DNA from: Acidocella sp.
GTDB lineage: Bacteria > Pseudomonadota > Alphaproteobacteria > Acetobacterales > Acetobacteraceae
Length of the DNA stretch: 64,000 nucleotides
NCBI GenBank assembly: GCA_027308685.1
Contig: DAIDEE010000007.1
Span: forward strand, 124,001 to 188,000
Direction: 5' to 3'
Shown one piece after another: positions 22,225-32,333 of this stretch (position 1 is its first letter; each line of letters starts with the position of its first letter). The translations under genes were made by a program, and so were the position numbers. The notes under the pieces are model-generated. The model was not told where the DNA came from, made no database searches, and saw only the letters and a list, made by a program, of their open reading frames with translations.

Positions 22225-24013
22225 GACCTTCCCTATAGAAAATCCCGCTTTGCAGCGTGCGCTGGTCGCGCGCGGCTATACCGAACCTACCGCCGTCCAG
22301 CTTGCCGTGCTGGAACATGACGCCGAGGACCGCGATCTGCTGGTCTCGGCCCAGACCGGCTCGGGCAAAACCGTCGCCTACGGCCTGGCCTTCGCTACCA
22401 CCATTCTGGGCGCTGAAGAGCGCTTTCCGCCCGCTGGCGCCCCTTTGGTGCTGGTCATCGCCCCCACCCGCGAGCTGGCGATTCAGGTGCACGGTGAACT
22501 CACCTGGCTTTACGCGCAGGCTGGTGGCCGGGTGGTTTCCTGCGTGGGCGGCATGGATGCCCGCGAGGAAGCCCGGGCTTTGAATGCCGGTGCTCATATT
22601 GTTGTAGGCACCCCAGGCCGTTTGCAGGACCATATCAACCGCAAGCGCCTCAACCTCGCCGCCATTCAGGTGGTGGTGCTCGATGAAGCTGATGAAATGC
22701 TGGATTTGGGCTTTAAGGATGAGCTGGAGTTCATCCTCAACGCCGCCCCCACCTCACGCCGCACTTTGTTATTCTCCGCCACCATCGCCAAGGACATCGC
22801 CGCCTTGGCCCGGCAATATCAGCAGGATGCGATGCGGATCGACACCGTGGCCCGCAATCAGCCGCATGCTGATATTGAATATCGTGCCGTGCGGATTTCC
22901 GGACATGAGATCGAGCTTGGCCTGGTGAATTTGCTGCGCTTTTATGAAGCGCGCGGCACCCTGGTATTCTGCGCGACCCGCGAGGCGGTGCGCCGCCTGC
23001 AAGGCAGCCTGCTGGAACGCGGGTTCGACGCTGTGGCCCTGTCAGGTGAGCTTAGCCAGAATGAGCGTAACAACGCTTTGCAATCGCTGCGCGATGGCCG
23101 CGCCCGGGTATGTATTGCCACCGATGTTGCAGCGCGTGGCCTGGATTTGCCGGACCTTGATTTGGTGATTCACGCTGACTTGCCCACCAACAAAGCCACG
23201 CTGTTGCACCGCTCAGGCCGCACCGGCCGGGCGGGGCGCAAGGGCATGTGCATTCTGCTGGTGCCCAATAGCAAACGCCGCCGCGCTGAAATGCTGCTGG
23301 CATCTGCCAACATCAATGCCGCCTGGGCTGATCCGCCAACCGCCGAGGAGATACGGGCACTTGACCAGGAACGCCTGCTCTCCGACCCGGCACTCACCGA
23401 GGCCCCGCTGCCTGAGGATATAGCGCTGGCGCAGCAATTGCTGGCCCGCCAAAGCCCGGAATCCATCGCCACCGCACTGATCCGGCTGTACCGCGCCCGG
23501 CTGCCCTCGCCCGAGGAGATTTCCGTGCAATATCAGCCACCTGCCGCGACCGCCCGCCCGGTCCGCGCGGCCAATGACCGCGCTTCCCATGAACGCGTTC
23601 CGCGTGAAAACCTGCCCTTTGCGAAGCGCGACGATGGTGCGCCGATGACATGGTTCCGCGCCAGCGTGGGCCGCAAAAACAATGCCGACCCGAAGTGGCT
23701 GATCCCCCTGATCTGCCGAATGGGTGGCATCACCAAGGCCGAAATCGGCGTGATTCGGATTTTCGACAAAGAAACCAAGTTTGAAATCACCCAAGCCGCG
23801 GCTGACCGCTTCCAGGCCGCAACTCATGCTGCGGCAAATGCCGACATGGTGATCGAGGCCAGCAGCCCGCCAGGGGCTGGTCCGGCGCGTGACCTTGGGC
23901 CCCGCCCAGGCAAAGCCAAGTTGGCGCGGCCCGCCCGCCCGGAGCGCCCGGCCAATGCCAAACCCAATGAGCAGGAACGTCGCCGCAAGAATAAAATACT
24001 GAAGCCGCGCTGA
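22223..24013 (+). CDS. DEAD-box ATP-dependent RNA helicase with DbpA-like C-terminal RNA-binding domain
   Basis: AQTGSGKTVAYGL, PTRELAIQV, LDEADEMLDLGF, FSATI, IATDVAARGLDLPDLDLVIH, HRSGRTGRAGRKG; C-term WFRASVGRKNNADPKWLIPLICRMGGITKAEIGVIRIFDKETKFEI. Confidence 0.95.
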   Translation: MTFPIENPALQRALVARGYTEPTAVQLAVLEHDAEDRDLLVSAQTGSGKTVAYGLAFATTILGAEERFPPAGAPLVLVIAPTRELAIQVHGELTWLYAQAGGRVVSCVGGMDAREEARALNAGAHIVVGTPGRLQDHINRKRLNLAAIQVVVLDEADEMLDLGFKDELEFILNAAPTSRRTLLFSATIAKDIAALARQYQQDAMRIDTVARNQPHADIEYRAVRISGHEIELGLVNLLRFYEARGTLVFCATREAVRRLQGSLLERGFDAVALSGELSQNERNNALQSLRDGRARVCIATDVAARGLDLPDLDLVIHADLPTNKATLLHRSGRTGRAGRKGMCILLVPNSKRRRAEMLLASANINAAWADPPTAEEIRALDQERLLSDPALTEAPLPEDIALAQQLLARQSPESIATALIRLYRARLPSPEEISVQYQPPAATARPVRAANDRASHERVPRENLPFAKRDDGAPMTWFRASVGRKNNADPKWLIPLICRMGGITKAEIGVIRIFDKETKFEITQAAADRFQAATHAAANADMVIEASSPPGAGPARDLGPRPGKAKLARPARPERPANAKPNEQERRRKNKILKPR

Positions 24014-24109
24014 GAGGCTTACATCAGGCAGTCTTGTGTTTCGCGCCGCGTTTTATTACGCAATCTCGAAAATGAACCGTCCCTGCGTCCATTAAGGAGA
24101 CTGAGCCGC

Positions 24110-24718
24110 ATGACCCAGTATCGGAAAATTCTTTTGGTTGTTTGTGCCTTGGTGGGTTTTGCCCCGCTTCGCGCGATCGCAGCGGATCAGCCGACAGCGC
24201 CAAATCCGCCCGCCGCGGCGGCACCTGCGGCACCGGTGCAAAAATTATACGCTCAGACCTATGGTGATTGGGTTTATCGCTGCCTGTCCACCACCCCGGC
24301 GGGCCAGCCCACCCACATCATTTGCTCAGTACAGCAGCATCTGGTGCTAAAACAAAATGGCCATGTCACCCAGTTGCTTACGGTCACTTTTGTCAGGAAC
24401 GACGCGAAAGGCCACGATGTGAATATTCTTGCCCCGCTTGGCGTGGCATTAAAGCCGGGCGTTGAATTATCGGTGGATTCGCTGAAGCCGCTTGATGCCG
24501 CATATAGTTTTTGCAATGAAAATGGCTGCTTTGTGATCGACCAGCCGGCAGCGCGTTTTACGAAGGATGTTCACAGCAACCTATCTAAAGGTCACGCAAA
24601 AATTGGCCTGATGAATGGTAAGCTGATCACCATCGACTTTTCCCTGAAGGGTTTGATCCCGGCGCTGGCAGCGCTTGATAGTGGTGTTCCACCCCGGCGC
24701 GAAGTCAAACCTGGTTGA
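24110..24718 (+). CDS. Invasion associated locus B (IalB) family protein
   Basis: Signal peptide then YAQTYGDWVYRCLSTTPAGQPTHIICSVQQHLVLKQNGHVTQLLTVTF, typical IalB-family fold sequence. Confidence 0.82.
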   Translation: MTQYRKILLVVCALVGFAPLRAIAADQPTAPNPPAAAAPAAPVQKLYAQTYGDWVYRCLSTTPAGQPTHIICSVQQHLVLKQNGHVTQLLTVTFVRNDAKGHDVNILAPLGVALKPGVELSVDSLKPLDAAYSFCNENGCFVIDQPAARFTKDVHSNLSKGHAKIGLMNGKLITIDFSLKGLIPALAALDSGVPPRREVKPG

Positions 24719-24719
24719 G

Positions 24720-25418
24720 TTAGTATTTGCGCAGCAGAGCGACCAACCGGCCCTGAATTTTTACCCGGTCTGGCGGTAGAATTTTGGTTTCAAACTTGGC
24801 GTTGGCAGGCTCCAGCGCGATTGAATTGCCCCGCCGGCGCAGCCGTTTGAGGGTAACTTCGCTCTCATCAACGAGTGCTACGATGATCTGGCCGTTTTCT
24901 GCCGTCTCACCACGGCGGATGATCACCGTATCGCCACTCAAAATCCCGGCATCGATCATCGATTCGCCCTCCACCTCCAAAGCAAAATGGTCGCCACTAC
25001 CGAGTAAGGAAACCGGCACTTCAATTTCGTTACTATTGTCCTGTAGCGCCTCGATCGGCAGGCCGGCGGCAATTTTTCCGTAGAGTGGCAACAAAACCGC
25101 ACCGGTCTCATTGGCCGCGCGCAGGGCTGTGAATTTGCCGGAAAAGTCGCCGCGGATCACCTTTGGAGCAAAGCGAGGGGTTTCCTGCTCGACGGATACG
25201 AAATCCTCGGAGAGCTTCACCACCTCCAAAGCCCGCGCCCGATGTTTGTGGCGGCGTAAAAATCCGCGTTCCTCCAGCGCCGTGATCAACCGGTGGATGC
25301 CTGACTTGGAACGCAAATCCAGCGCGTCCTTCATTTCCTCGAAACTTGGCGAGCAGCCGGTTTGGCGCAGATGTTTATCGATAAACACCAATAATTCGTG
25401 CTGTTTACTGGTTAGCAT
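24720..25418 (-). CDS. lexA: LexA repressor
   Basis: [57 protein letters not shown]24 part [32 protein letters not shown]. Start 25418 preferred over 25454. Confidence 0.96.
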   Translation of the reverse strand: MLTSKQHELLVFIDKHLRQTGCSPSFEEMKDALDLRSKSGIHRLITALEERGFLRRHKHRARALEVVKLSEDFVSVEQETPRFAPKVIRGDFSGKFTALRAANETGAVLLPLYGKIAAGLPIEALQDNSNEIEVPVSLLGSGDHFALEVEGESMIDAGILSGDTVIIRRGETAENGQIIVALVDESEVTLKRLRRRGNSIALEPANAKFETKILPPDRVKIQGRLVALLRKY

Positions 25419-25471
25419 TGAGCAACCTCCGGAAAGTGCCAGGCGCAGGAACAAAACGCCAACATTCGGAT

Positions 25472-25486
25472 GTTCTAGTTAGGTTC
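25472..25486. promoter_or_regulatory. LexA (SOS) box, alphaproteobacterial type GTTC-N7-GTTC
   Basis: gttc-tagttag-gttc, exact direct repeat with 7-nt spacer, 54 nt before the lexA start codon. Confidence 0.88.
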
Positions 25487-25504
25487 TCGTTACCACGTCA
25501 AGCG

Positions 25505-26665
25505 TTATGAATGCTGCGGCGCGGCGGTGGCCGGTAAAATACGTGATTTGATCAGTGCGGCCAGCCTGTCCACTTCGGCTGCGGGGTGCTGCGCTGTGAA
25601 GGTAAAGCGCAGTCTTGAGGTTCCGGGTGGGACGGTGGGAGGGCGGATGGCGGCAACTAAAAATCCAGCTTCGGAGAGAATATCGGAGGCTGTTAAGGCG
25701 GTTTCCGCGTCGCCGAGGACCAGCGGTACAATCGGGCTTTCTGCTTCGGGTAAACCGAGAGCGAGGGTAAATTGGCGCGCCCGCGCCAGCGGGCGGGCGG
25801 CGTACGCGGGTTCTCTCGCGATAAAATCAAGTGCGGCAATCGCGGCGGCAACGGTGCCGGGCGGTAGTCCGGTTGAATATACGAAACTGCGAGCGCGGTT
25901 GCGAATCAGCTCAACAACGGGTCGGGAGGCGCATAAATATCCGCCGTAAGCGCCGATCGCCTTTGATAAGGTTCCCATTTGCAGCGGAACTTGATGGGGC
26001 GTTGTACGCAAAACGCCTAACCCATGGGCATCATCGGTCATCAGCCAGGCATCATGCTGGCTGGCCAGGTTCATCAATGCGCCAACCGGCGCGAGATCAC
26101 CGTCCATTGAGAACACATGGTCCGTGAGCATCAGCGCGTGCTGGTGCTCATGTCGATGGACCGCCAGTAAATCGGCCGCGTGGGCTACATTGTTGTGGCT
26201 GAAGCGGATGACCCGTCCCCCGGATAATGCCGCCCCGGCCCAAATGCAGGCATGGGCCAGTTCATCGACCAACAATAAATCGGATTTTCCGACGATTGCC
26301 GGAATAATACCTATGTTAGCGAGATAGCCGGAGCCGAAAACGCACGCCGCCTCACAGCCTTTCAGCGCGGCGAGTTTGGTCTCCAACTCACTGAACAATG
26401 GGTGATTGCCGGTAACCAGCCGTGAGCCGCCCGAACCAACCCCCCAGCGCCTGGTGGCGGTGATCGAGGCCTCGACGATTTCAGGATGTTGGGTGAGGTT
26501 GAGATAGTCATTGCAACTGAAGGACAGCAAGCGCTTGCCGTTGCGGGTGATCCATATGGCATCATCGCGGTGGCTCTCGACAAGCTGACGTCGAAGGCGC
26601 TGGGCATCCAGGGACGCCAGCTTGCCTCGGGCAAAAGCATCCAGTGAAGTCGCTGTATTTACCAT
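25505..26665 (-). CDS. bioF: 8-amino-7-oxononanoate synthase / alpha-oxoamine synthase family (BioF-like)
   Basis: FSCNDYLNLTQHPEIVEA, GSGGSRLVTGNHPLFSELE, LMTDDAHGLGVL, PLP Lys motif MGTLSKAIGAYGGYL. Confidence 0.85.
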   Translation of the reverse strand: MVNTATSLDAFARGKLASLDAQRLRRQLVESHRDDAIWITRNGKRLLSFSCNDYLNLTQHPEIVEASITATRRWGVGSGGSRLVTGNHPLFSELETKLAALKGCEAACVFGSGYLANIGIIPAIVGKSDLLLVDELAHACIWAGAALSGGRVIRFSHNNVAHAADLLAVHRHEHQHALMLTDHVFSMDGDLAPVGALMNLASQHDAWLMTDDAHGLGVLRTTPHQVPLQMGTLSKAIGAYGGYLCASRPVVELIRNRARSFVYSTGLPPGTVAAAIAALDFIAREPAYAARPLARARQFTLALGLPEAESPIVPLVLGDAETALTASDILSEAGFLVAAIRPPTVPPGTSRLRFTFTAQHPAAEVDRLAALIKSRILPATAAPQHS

Positions 26666-26671
26666 CAGCGG

Positions 26672-27874
26672 CTACAACCCCATGGCTCCCAACCGAATGA
26701 TCTCGACAATGTCACCAATTTTTTTCCCCGGGTCGTGCGGCGGGCGTTTGATCAGCGCTTCCGCATTCGCCAGTGTGCGTAGCATGCCGGAATCCTGTTT
26801 GCCGAACGGTGTGACCACCCATTCATAACCATCACGGCGCAAATTGGCGCGCACATAATCCTCGCGTTGGTCATTCGGTTTCATGGCGCTGTCGAGACGG
26901 GCAGTTTCAAGCACCGGCGCCTCGGCGGGGAGGCCAGATAATTCTGTGATGGCGGGCCGCAAGAATAGCAGCGCGCACACATAGGCGGAAACCGGGTTGC
27001 CCGGCAGGCCCAGCATCGGCATCGTGCCCAGATTGCCGAACATCAAAGGCTTGCCGGGACGCATCGCGATTTTCCAGAAATCCAGCGTCAACCCACGGGC
27101 CTGTAGGGCGGGCTGCACTAAATCGTGGTCACCAACGCTGGCACCGCCGGTGGTGACCAGCATATCGGCACCGCGCGCGGCATCGGCACCTTCGACAATG
27201 GCAGCGATGTTATCCCCGGCGATCGGCAGCACAACGGGTTCACCACCGCACGCCATGATAAATGCCGCCAGCATATGCGCGTTGGAGCTGACAATGCCGC
27301 CGTCACTGATCGCTTCACCGGGCAACGAAATTTCATCACCGGTGGCCAAAATGGCGATTCTGGGCCGCTGGTGGACAGTGACCCAAGGGTGGTTCCCCGC
27401 TGCAGCGAGCCCAATGTCGCGTGCATTAACTAATTTGCCGGCGGGCACCAGCACGTCGCCCACCGCAAAATCCTGGCCGGCCGCCCGGATGTTTTTCATT
27501 ATCCCGGCGGCTTCGGTCAGATGAATGGTCGAACCTGACGCCGTCACATTTTCCTGAATGATGACAGTATCGGCGCCTCTGGGAATGACGCTGCCGGTGA
27601 ACAATCGCACCGCTTCGCCAGCACCGACTTGTCCGTTGAACGGATGTCCGGCGGGCGCCGAACCAATAACCTTCAGCACCGCGCCGGCTTCGGCATCAAC
27701 AGCGCGAATCGCATAGCCATCCATCGCAGAAATATCAGACGGCGGCTGGGTTAGTCGCGCCAAAACCGGCACCGCCGTTACCCGACCATAGGCATTGGCA
27801 AGAGCGATTGTTTCCGGCGGGGTGACTTTCAGGGCACCTAATATTTTTGCCCGGGCTTCATCGACGCTGAGCAT
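26672..27874 (-). CDS. moeA: Molybdopterin molybdenumtransferase MoeA
   Basis: SDISAMDGYAIRA, GDEISLPGEAISDGGIVSSNAHMLAAFI, TTGGASVGDHDLV, RPGKPLMFG, GLPGNPVSAYV. Confidence 0.96.
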   Translation of the reverse strand: MLSVDEARAKILGALKVTPPETIALANAYGRVTAVPVLARLTQPPSDISAMDGYAIRAVDAEAGAVLKVIGSAPAGHPFNGQVGAGEAVRLFTGSVIPRGADTVIIQENVTASGSTIHLTEAAGIMKNIRAAGQDFAVGDVLVPAGKLVNARDIGLAAAGNHPWVTVHQRPRIAILATGDEISLPGEAISDGGIVSSNAHMLAAFIMACGGEPVVLPIAGDNIAAIVEGADAARGADMLVTTGGASVGDHDLVQPALQARGLTLDFWKIAMRPGKPLMFGNLGTMPMLGLPGNPVSAYVCALLFLRPAITELSGLPAEAPVLETARLDSAMKPNDQREDYVRANLRRDGYEWVVTPFGKQDSGMLRTLANAEALIKRPPHDPGKKIGDIVEIIRLGAMGL

Positions 27875-28350
27875 CAGGCTTGCTTGAAATCGCCGGATTT
27901 ACCGCCGGATTTTGCCACCACCCGGATATCCTCGATGCGCATTCCGCGGTCCACCGCTTTGACCATGTCGTAGATCGTCAGTGCGGCGATGCTTACGGCA
28001 CTCAGCGCCTCCATCTCAACGCCGGTGCGTCCGGTGCTGCGAACGGTGGCGGTAATATAGACGGATGTTGCATCGGCGTTCAAATCAAGCGCAACAACCA
28101 CCGAGGAAATTGCCAGTGGATGGCATAGGGGAATCAGGTCGGACGTACGTTTGGCTCCCATGATCCCCGCCAGGCGTGCAGCGGCCAATACATCGCCTTT
28201 GGGTGCGCCACCGGAAGCAATGAGTGCCAAGGTTTCGGCCAGCATTTTGACGCGGCCTTTGGCGGTGGCTTCGCGTACCGTTTCCGCCTTGTCGGACACA
28301 TCCACCATGCGGGCGTGGCCCGCCGCATCGATGTGGGTGAGGCCGCTCAT
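27874..28350 (-). CDS. moaC: Cyclic pyranopterin monophosphate synthase accessory protein MoaC
   Basis: [84 protein letters not shown] junction with moeA. Confidence 0.97.
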   Translation of the reverse strand: MSGLTHIDAAGHARMVDVSDKAETVREATAKGRVKMLAETLALIASGGAPKGDVLAAARLAGIMGAKRTSDLIPLCHPLAISSVVVALDLNADATSVYITATVRSTGRTGVEMEALSAVSIAALTIYDMVKAVDRGMRIEDIRVVAKSGGKSGDFKQA

Positions 28351-29165
28351 GCCGTGCCTAGCAACTGGCGGACGGCCAAGGTGACATCGGGCAGCCGCAT
28401 CAGCGATTCACCGACCAGAAATCCTTGTACGCAGACCTTCTGCAGGCGCGTGATATCCTCGTGAGTTTTAATGCCCGATTCCGAGACCAGAAACCGGTCA
28501 GGCGGAGCCAGCGTGCTCAACCGTTCGGTCGTTTCCAACGTGGTTACCATGGTCTTCAAATTGCGGTTATTGATACCCAGCAGCGGCGTTTGCAAACCGA
28601 GCGCGCGGTCGAGTTCGGTCTCGTCATGCACTTCGGCAAGCACATCCATATCGAGACTGCGGGCGAGTTCTTCGAGGTCGCGCGATTGGCTATCGGTGAG
28701 CGCCGACATGATCAGCAAAATACAATCAGCGCCCATCGCACGTGATTCATACACCTGCCACGGGTCCAGAATAAAATCCTTGCGGATGACCGGCAATTTC
28801 ACGGCAGCCCGGGCGGCTGTCAGGTGCGCGGGCGAGCCTTGGAAGTAAGGCGCATCGGTGAGGACTGAAAGGCAGACCGCGCCACCCTCAGCGTAGGCGC
28901 GGGCCAGCGCCGCCGGGTCGAAATCCTCCCGGATCAGCCCCACTGAAGGTGAGGCTTTTTTAATTTCGGTGATCAACCCAGGCTTGCCGGCGGCGGTGGC
29001 GTCCATCAAGGCGCGGCCAAAGCCGCGTGGCTTCGCGGTATCCTTGGCCAGGCTTTTCATGTCGTCGATGCTGGTGATGGCCTTGCGGGTTGCCACCTGC
29101 GCCAGGGTATCGGCGCAAATTTTAGCGAGAATATCTTCGCCGGTTGTCATCGGGCCATCCATCAA
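28347..29165 (-). CDS. trpC: Indole-3-glycerol phosphate synthase
   Basis: [89 protein letters not shown]. Confidence 0.97.
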   Translation of the reverse strand: MMDGPMTTGEDILAKICADTLAQVATRKAITSIDDMKSLAKDTAKPRGFGRALMDATAAGKPGLITEIKKASPSVGLIREDFDPAALARAYAEGGAVCLSVLTDAPYFQGSPAHLTAARAAVKLPVIRKDFILDPWQVYESRAMGADCILLIMSALTDSQSRDLEELARSLDMDVLAEVHDETELDRALGLQTPLLGINNRNLKTMVTTLETTERLSTLAPPDRFLVSESGIKTHEDITRLQKVCVQGFLVGESLMRLPDVTLAVRQLLGTA

Positions 29166-30208
29166 ACAAGTTCCTGTCGCGGCGCAACGTCCGGGTTTAT
29201 ATTTGAAGCGATAACCAATGTATCAAGCACGGCTTTCGCCCGCCCGCTGTCAATGGCCAGCTTCGCTTTCGCCACACCCTCTGCCAGAGATTCAGCCTTC
29301 CCGGCAATCATCAGGGCGGCGGCGGCATTGAATAAAATCGTATCGCGGTAGGCACCGGGGGCACCACCCAGCATCGCCCGCATGGCGGCGGCGTTTTCCT
29401 CGGCATCACCGCCTTTGATGGCGGCTTGCGGGGCGGAAGACAGGCCGGCATCGGCGGCAACCAGGGTGAATTCTGAAATCACCCCGTCTTTCAGCGCGAC
29501 GATGTGGTTAATGCCATCCAAGGTCAGCTCATCCAGCCCGTTACCATACACCACCCAGGCGGCCTGACTACCAAGTTGTTTGAGCGTTTCCACCATGGGC
29601 CGCGCCCATTTGGGGTCAAATACGCCGATCAACTGGTGTTTGACGCCGGCTGGGTTGGCCATCGGGCCGGTGAGGTTGAATATTGTTCGGGTGCCGAGCT
29701 CGGCGCGAACCTGGCCGGCGTGCCGCAGGGCGGCATGGTGCTTGGGTGCGAACAAAAAAACGCAACCGAGATCGTGCAAAATCTGCTCCAATCGGGCGGG
29801 CGGCGCTTCGATATTCACGCCGAGCGCGATCAGCACATCAGCACCGCCGGAGCGCGATGAGAGGGCACGGTTGCCATGTTTGGCGACCGGCACCCCGCAG
29901 GCTGCCACCACCAGCGAGACCGCGGTGGAGATATTCAAACTCGCAGCGCCATCACCGCCAGTGCCGCAGACATCCATGGCGTCTTCTGGTGCGGTAATCG
30001 CGATCATGCGCGCCCGCATGGCGGTGACAGCGCCGGTCAGTTCAGCGACTGTTTCGCCACGGACACGCATCGCCATCAGCATCCCGCCGATTTGCGCCGG
30101 TGTGGCTTCGCCATCCATCACCACCCCGAAGGCGGCCTCGGCCTCGGTTTCGCTTAAGGATTGGCCAAGAGCAAGACGCGCCAGCACGGGTTTCAAACCG
30201 ATGCTCAT
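29162..30208 (-). CDS. trpD: Anthranilate phosphoribosyltransferase
   Basis: [69 protein letters not shown]. Confidence 0.97.
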   Translation of the reverse strand: MSIGLKPVLARLALGQSLSETEAEAAFGVVMDGEATPAQIGGMLMAMRVRGETVAELTGAVTAMRARMIAITAPEDAMDVCGTGGDGAASLNISTAVSLVVAACGVPVAKHGNRALSSRSGGADVLIALGVNIEAPPARLEQILHDLGCVFLFAPKHHAALRHAGQVRAELGTRTIFNLTGPMANPAGVKHQLIGVFDPKWARPMVETLKQLGSQAAWVVYGNGLDELTLDGINHIVALKDGVISEFTLVAADAGLSSAPQAAIKGGDAEENAAAMRAMLGGAPGAYRDTILFNAAAALMIAGKAESLAEGVAKAKLAIDSGRAKAVLDTLVIASNINPDVAPRQELV

Positions 30209-30801
30209 GCGGCCAGTTTCGGGGCGTTTTTGCCGCCTGCGATATTCAGGAAATTTTCCAAAATCTCGTGGCCATGGCTGGTGGCGATACTCTCAGGGTG
30301 AAATTGCACGCCGAATATCGGCAGGTTTTTGTGCCGTAATCCCATGATGATGCCATCATCGGTCCAGGCGGTGACTTCTAGCGCGTCCGGCAAGGTGGCG
30401 CGTTCCACGATCAGCGAATGATAGCGGGTTGCGGTAAATGGGTCGGGCAGGCCCGCAAAAATATCGCTGTTGGCGTGATGCACCGGGCTGGTTTTACCAT
30501 GCACGGGTTCGGGTGCGCGGATCACGTTGCCGCCAAAAGCCTGGCCGATCGCCTGATGGCCCAGGCACACGCCAAGTAAAGGCACCTTGCCTGCTGCGGC
30601 GGTGACCATATCCAGGCAAATGCCCGCCTCATTGGGGGTGCAAGGGCCAGGCGAAAGCACGATGCCCTGCGGGTTCATTGCCAGCACTTCGGCAGGGGTA
30701 ATTTTATCGTTCCGGCGCACCACACACGCAGCGCCTAAATCGCCGAGGAAATGCACCAGATTGAAGGTGAAGCTGTCGTAATTATCAATCAGCACGATCA
30801 T
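30205..30801 (-). CDS. trpG: Anthranilate synthase component II (glutamine amidotransferase)
   Basis: [65 protein letters not shown]. Confidence 0.97.
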   Translation of the reverse strand: MIVLIDNYDSFTFNLVHFLGDLGAACVVRRNDKITPAEVLAMNPQGIVLSPGPCTPNEAGICLDMVTAAAGKVPLLGVCLGHQAIGQAFGGNVIRAPEPVHGKTSPVHHANSDIFAGLPDPFTATRYHSLIVERATLPDALEVTAWTDDGIIMGLRHKNLPIFGVQFHPESIATSHGHEILENFLNIAGGKNAPKLAA

Positions 30802-32312
30802 GATACGCGCCCCTTATCGGCATAGCGCACCGCATCTTCGGCGGCGCGGAATAAAGCGCGGGCTTTTTGCACGCTCTCGGCATATTCGGCTTCGGGGTCG
30901 GAATCCGCCACCACGCCGACGCCAGCCTGCACATACATGGTGCCATCCTTCACCAATGCCGTGCGCAGGCCGATGCAGGTATCCATGGTGCCGTTGGCGG
31001 CAAAATAACCGATGCAGCCAGCATATAAGCCACGCCGGGAGGGTTCCAACTCGTCGATAATTTCCATCGCCCGTACCTTTGGGGCACCTGAGAGCGTCCC
31101 CGCCGGGAAGCCTGCCACCAGCGCATCGAGCGCATCGAGGCCCGGTTTAATGTGACCTTCAACGGTGGAGGAGATGTGCATCACGTGACTGAAACGCTCG
31201 ATAGCAAAGCTCTCGACCACCCTAACCGAGCCGATTTCCGAAACGCGGCCCACGTCGTTGCGGCCTAAATCAAGCAGCATCAGATGCTCTGCGCGCTCTT
31301 TCGGGTCAGCCAGCAACTCGGCTTCCAGGGCGGCATCCTCAGCTTTGTCGGCGCCGCGCTTACGGGTGCCGGCCAAGGGCCGGATGGTGACGATGCCATC
31401 GCGCAGGCGCACCAGAATCTCCGGCGAGGAGCCCACAGCCTGAAAGTTCCCGAAATCCAGATAGAACAGGAATGGCGCCGGGTTGATGCGGCGCAGACTG
31501 CGATACAGGGCGAACGGCGGCATGGTGAAGGGCGCTTCAAAACGCTGGCTCGGCACCACCTGAAACACGTCGCCGGCGCGGATGTAATTTTTGCCCTTTT
31601 CCACCATCGCCAGGAATTTATCCTTGCTCATGTTGGATTGCGGGACCGGTGCTGGGATATGCGCCGGGCTGATGAGTTTTGGCACCGGCTGCTCCAATGC
31701 CGCGACCGCCGCCTTGAGGCGTAATTCAGCGGCGGCATAGGCAGTGGCGGCACTCATGCCAGCCTTTGGATAAACTGGCGCTGCCAGGGTAAGCTCGTCG
31801 GTCACGCTATCGAAGATAGCGAACAGGCTGGGCCGGACCAGAATGGCGTCAGGGATTCCGAGCACATCGGGGTTGGCGTCAGGGATATCCTCCATCAGCC
31901 GCACCATGTCGTAGCCAAGATAGCCTGAGAGCCCGCCGGTCATCGGCGGCAGGCCTTCTGGGACATCGAGCCTGGTCTCGGCGATTAAGTCACGCAAACT
32001 ATCAAGCGGCGGCTCACCGACCGGCAAAAAATGATCTGGGTCGTGTTGGGCATCGCGGTTCAACAGCGCCACGCCGTTTTCGCAGCGCCAGATTAAATCC
32101 GGTGCCATACCGATGACCGAGTAGCGCCCACGGGCAGCGCCGCCCTCGACACTTTCAAGCAAAAACGAGAATTTTTTGCCGTGCGCCAGTTTCAAAAAAG
32201 CTGCGACCGGCGTCAGCAGGTCCGCCACGTCATGACGCCACACCAGCGAGCCGCGCCCGGATTCATAGGCGGCACGGAAGGCATCGTAGGTGAGCGGCAA
32301 GGCGGCATTCAT
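30798..32312 (-). CDS. trpE: Anthranilate synthase component I
   Basis: Chorismate-binding motifs [24 protein letters not shown]-like [51 protein letters not shown]. Confidence 0.97.
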   Translation of the reverse strand: MNAALPLTYDAFRAAYESGRGSLVWRHDVADLLTPVAAFLKLAHGKKFSFLLESVEGGAARGRYSVIGMAPDLIWRCENGVALLNRDAQHDPDHFLPVGEPPLDSLRDLIAETRLDVPEGLPPMTGGLSGYLGYDMVRLMEDIPDANPDVLGIPDAILVRPSLFAIFDSVTDELTLAAPVYPKAGMSAATAYAAAELRLKAAVAALEQPVPKLISPAHIPAPVPQSNMSKDKFLAMVEKGKNYIRAGDVFQVVPSQRFEAPFTMPPFALYRSLRRINPAPFLFYLDFGNFQAVGSSPEILVRLRDGIVTIRPLAGTRKRGADKAEDAALEAELLADPKERAEHLMLLDLGRNDVGRVSEIGSVRVVESFAIERFSHVMHISSTVEGHIKPGLDALDALVAGFPAGTLSGAPKVRAMEIIDELEPSRRGLYAGCIGYFAANGTMDTCIGLRTALVKDGTMYVQAGVGVVADSDPEAEYAESVQKARALFRAAEDAVRYADKGRVS

Positions 32313-32333
32313 GTTTCAGGTCTGGCTTTCGGT

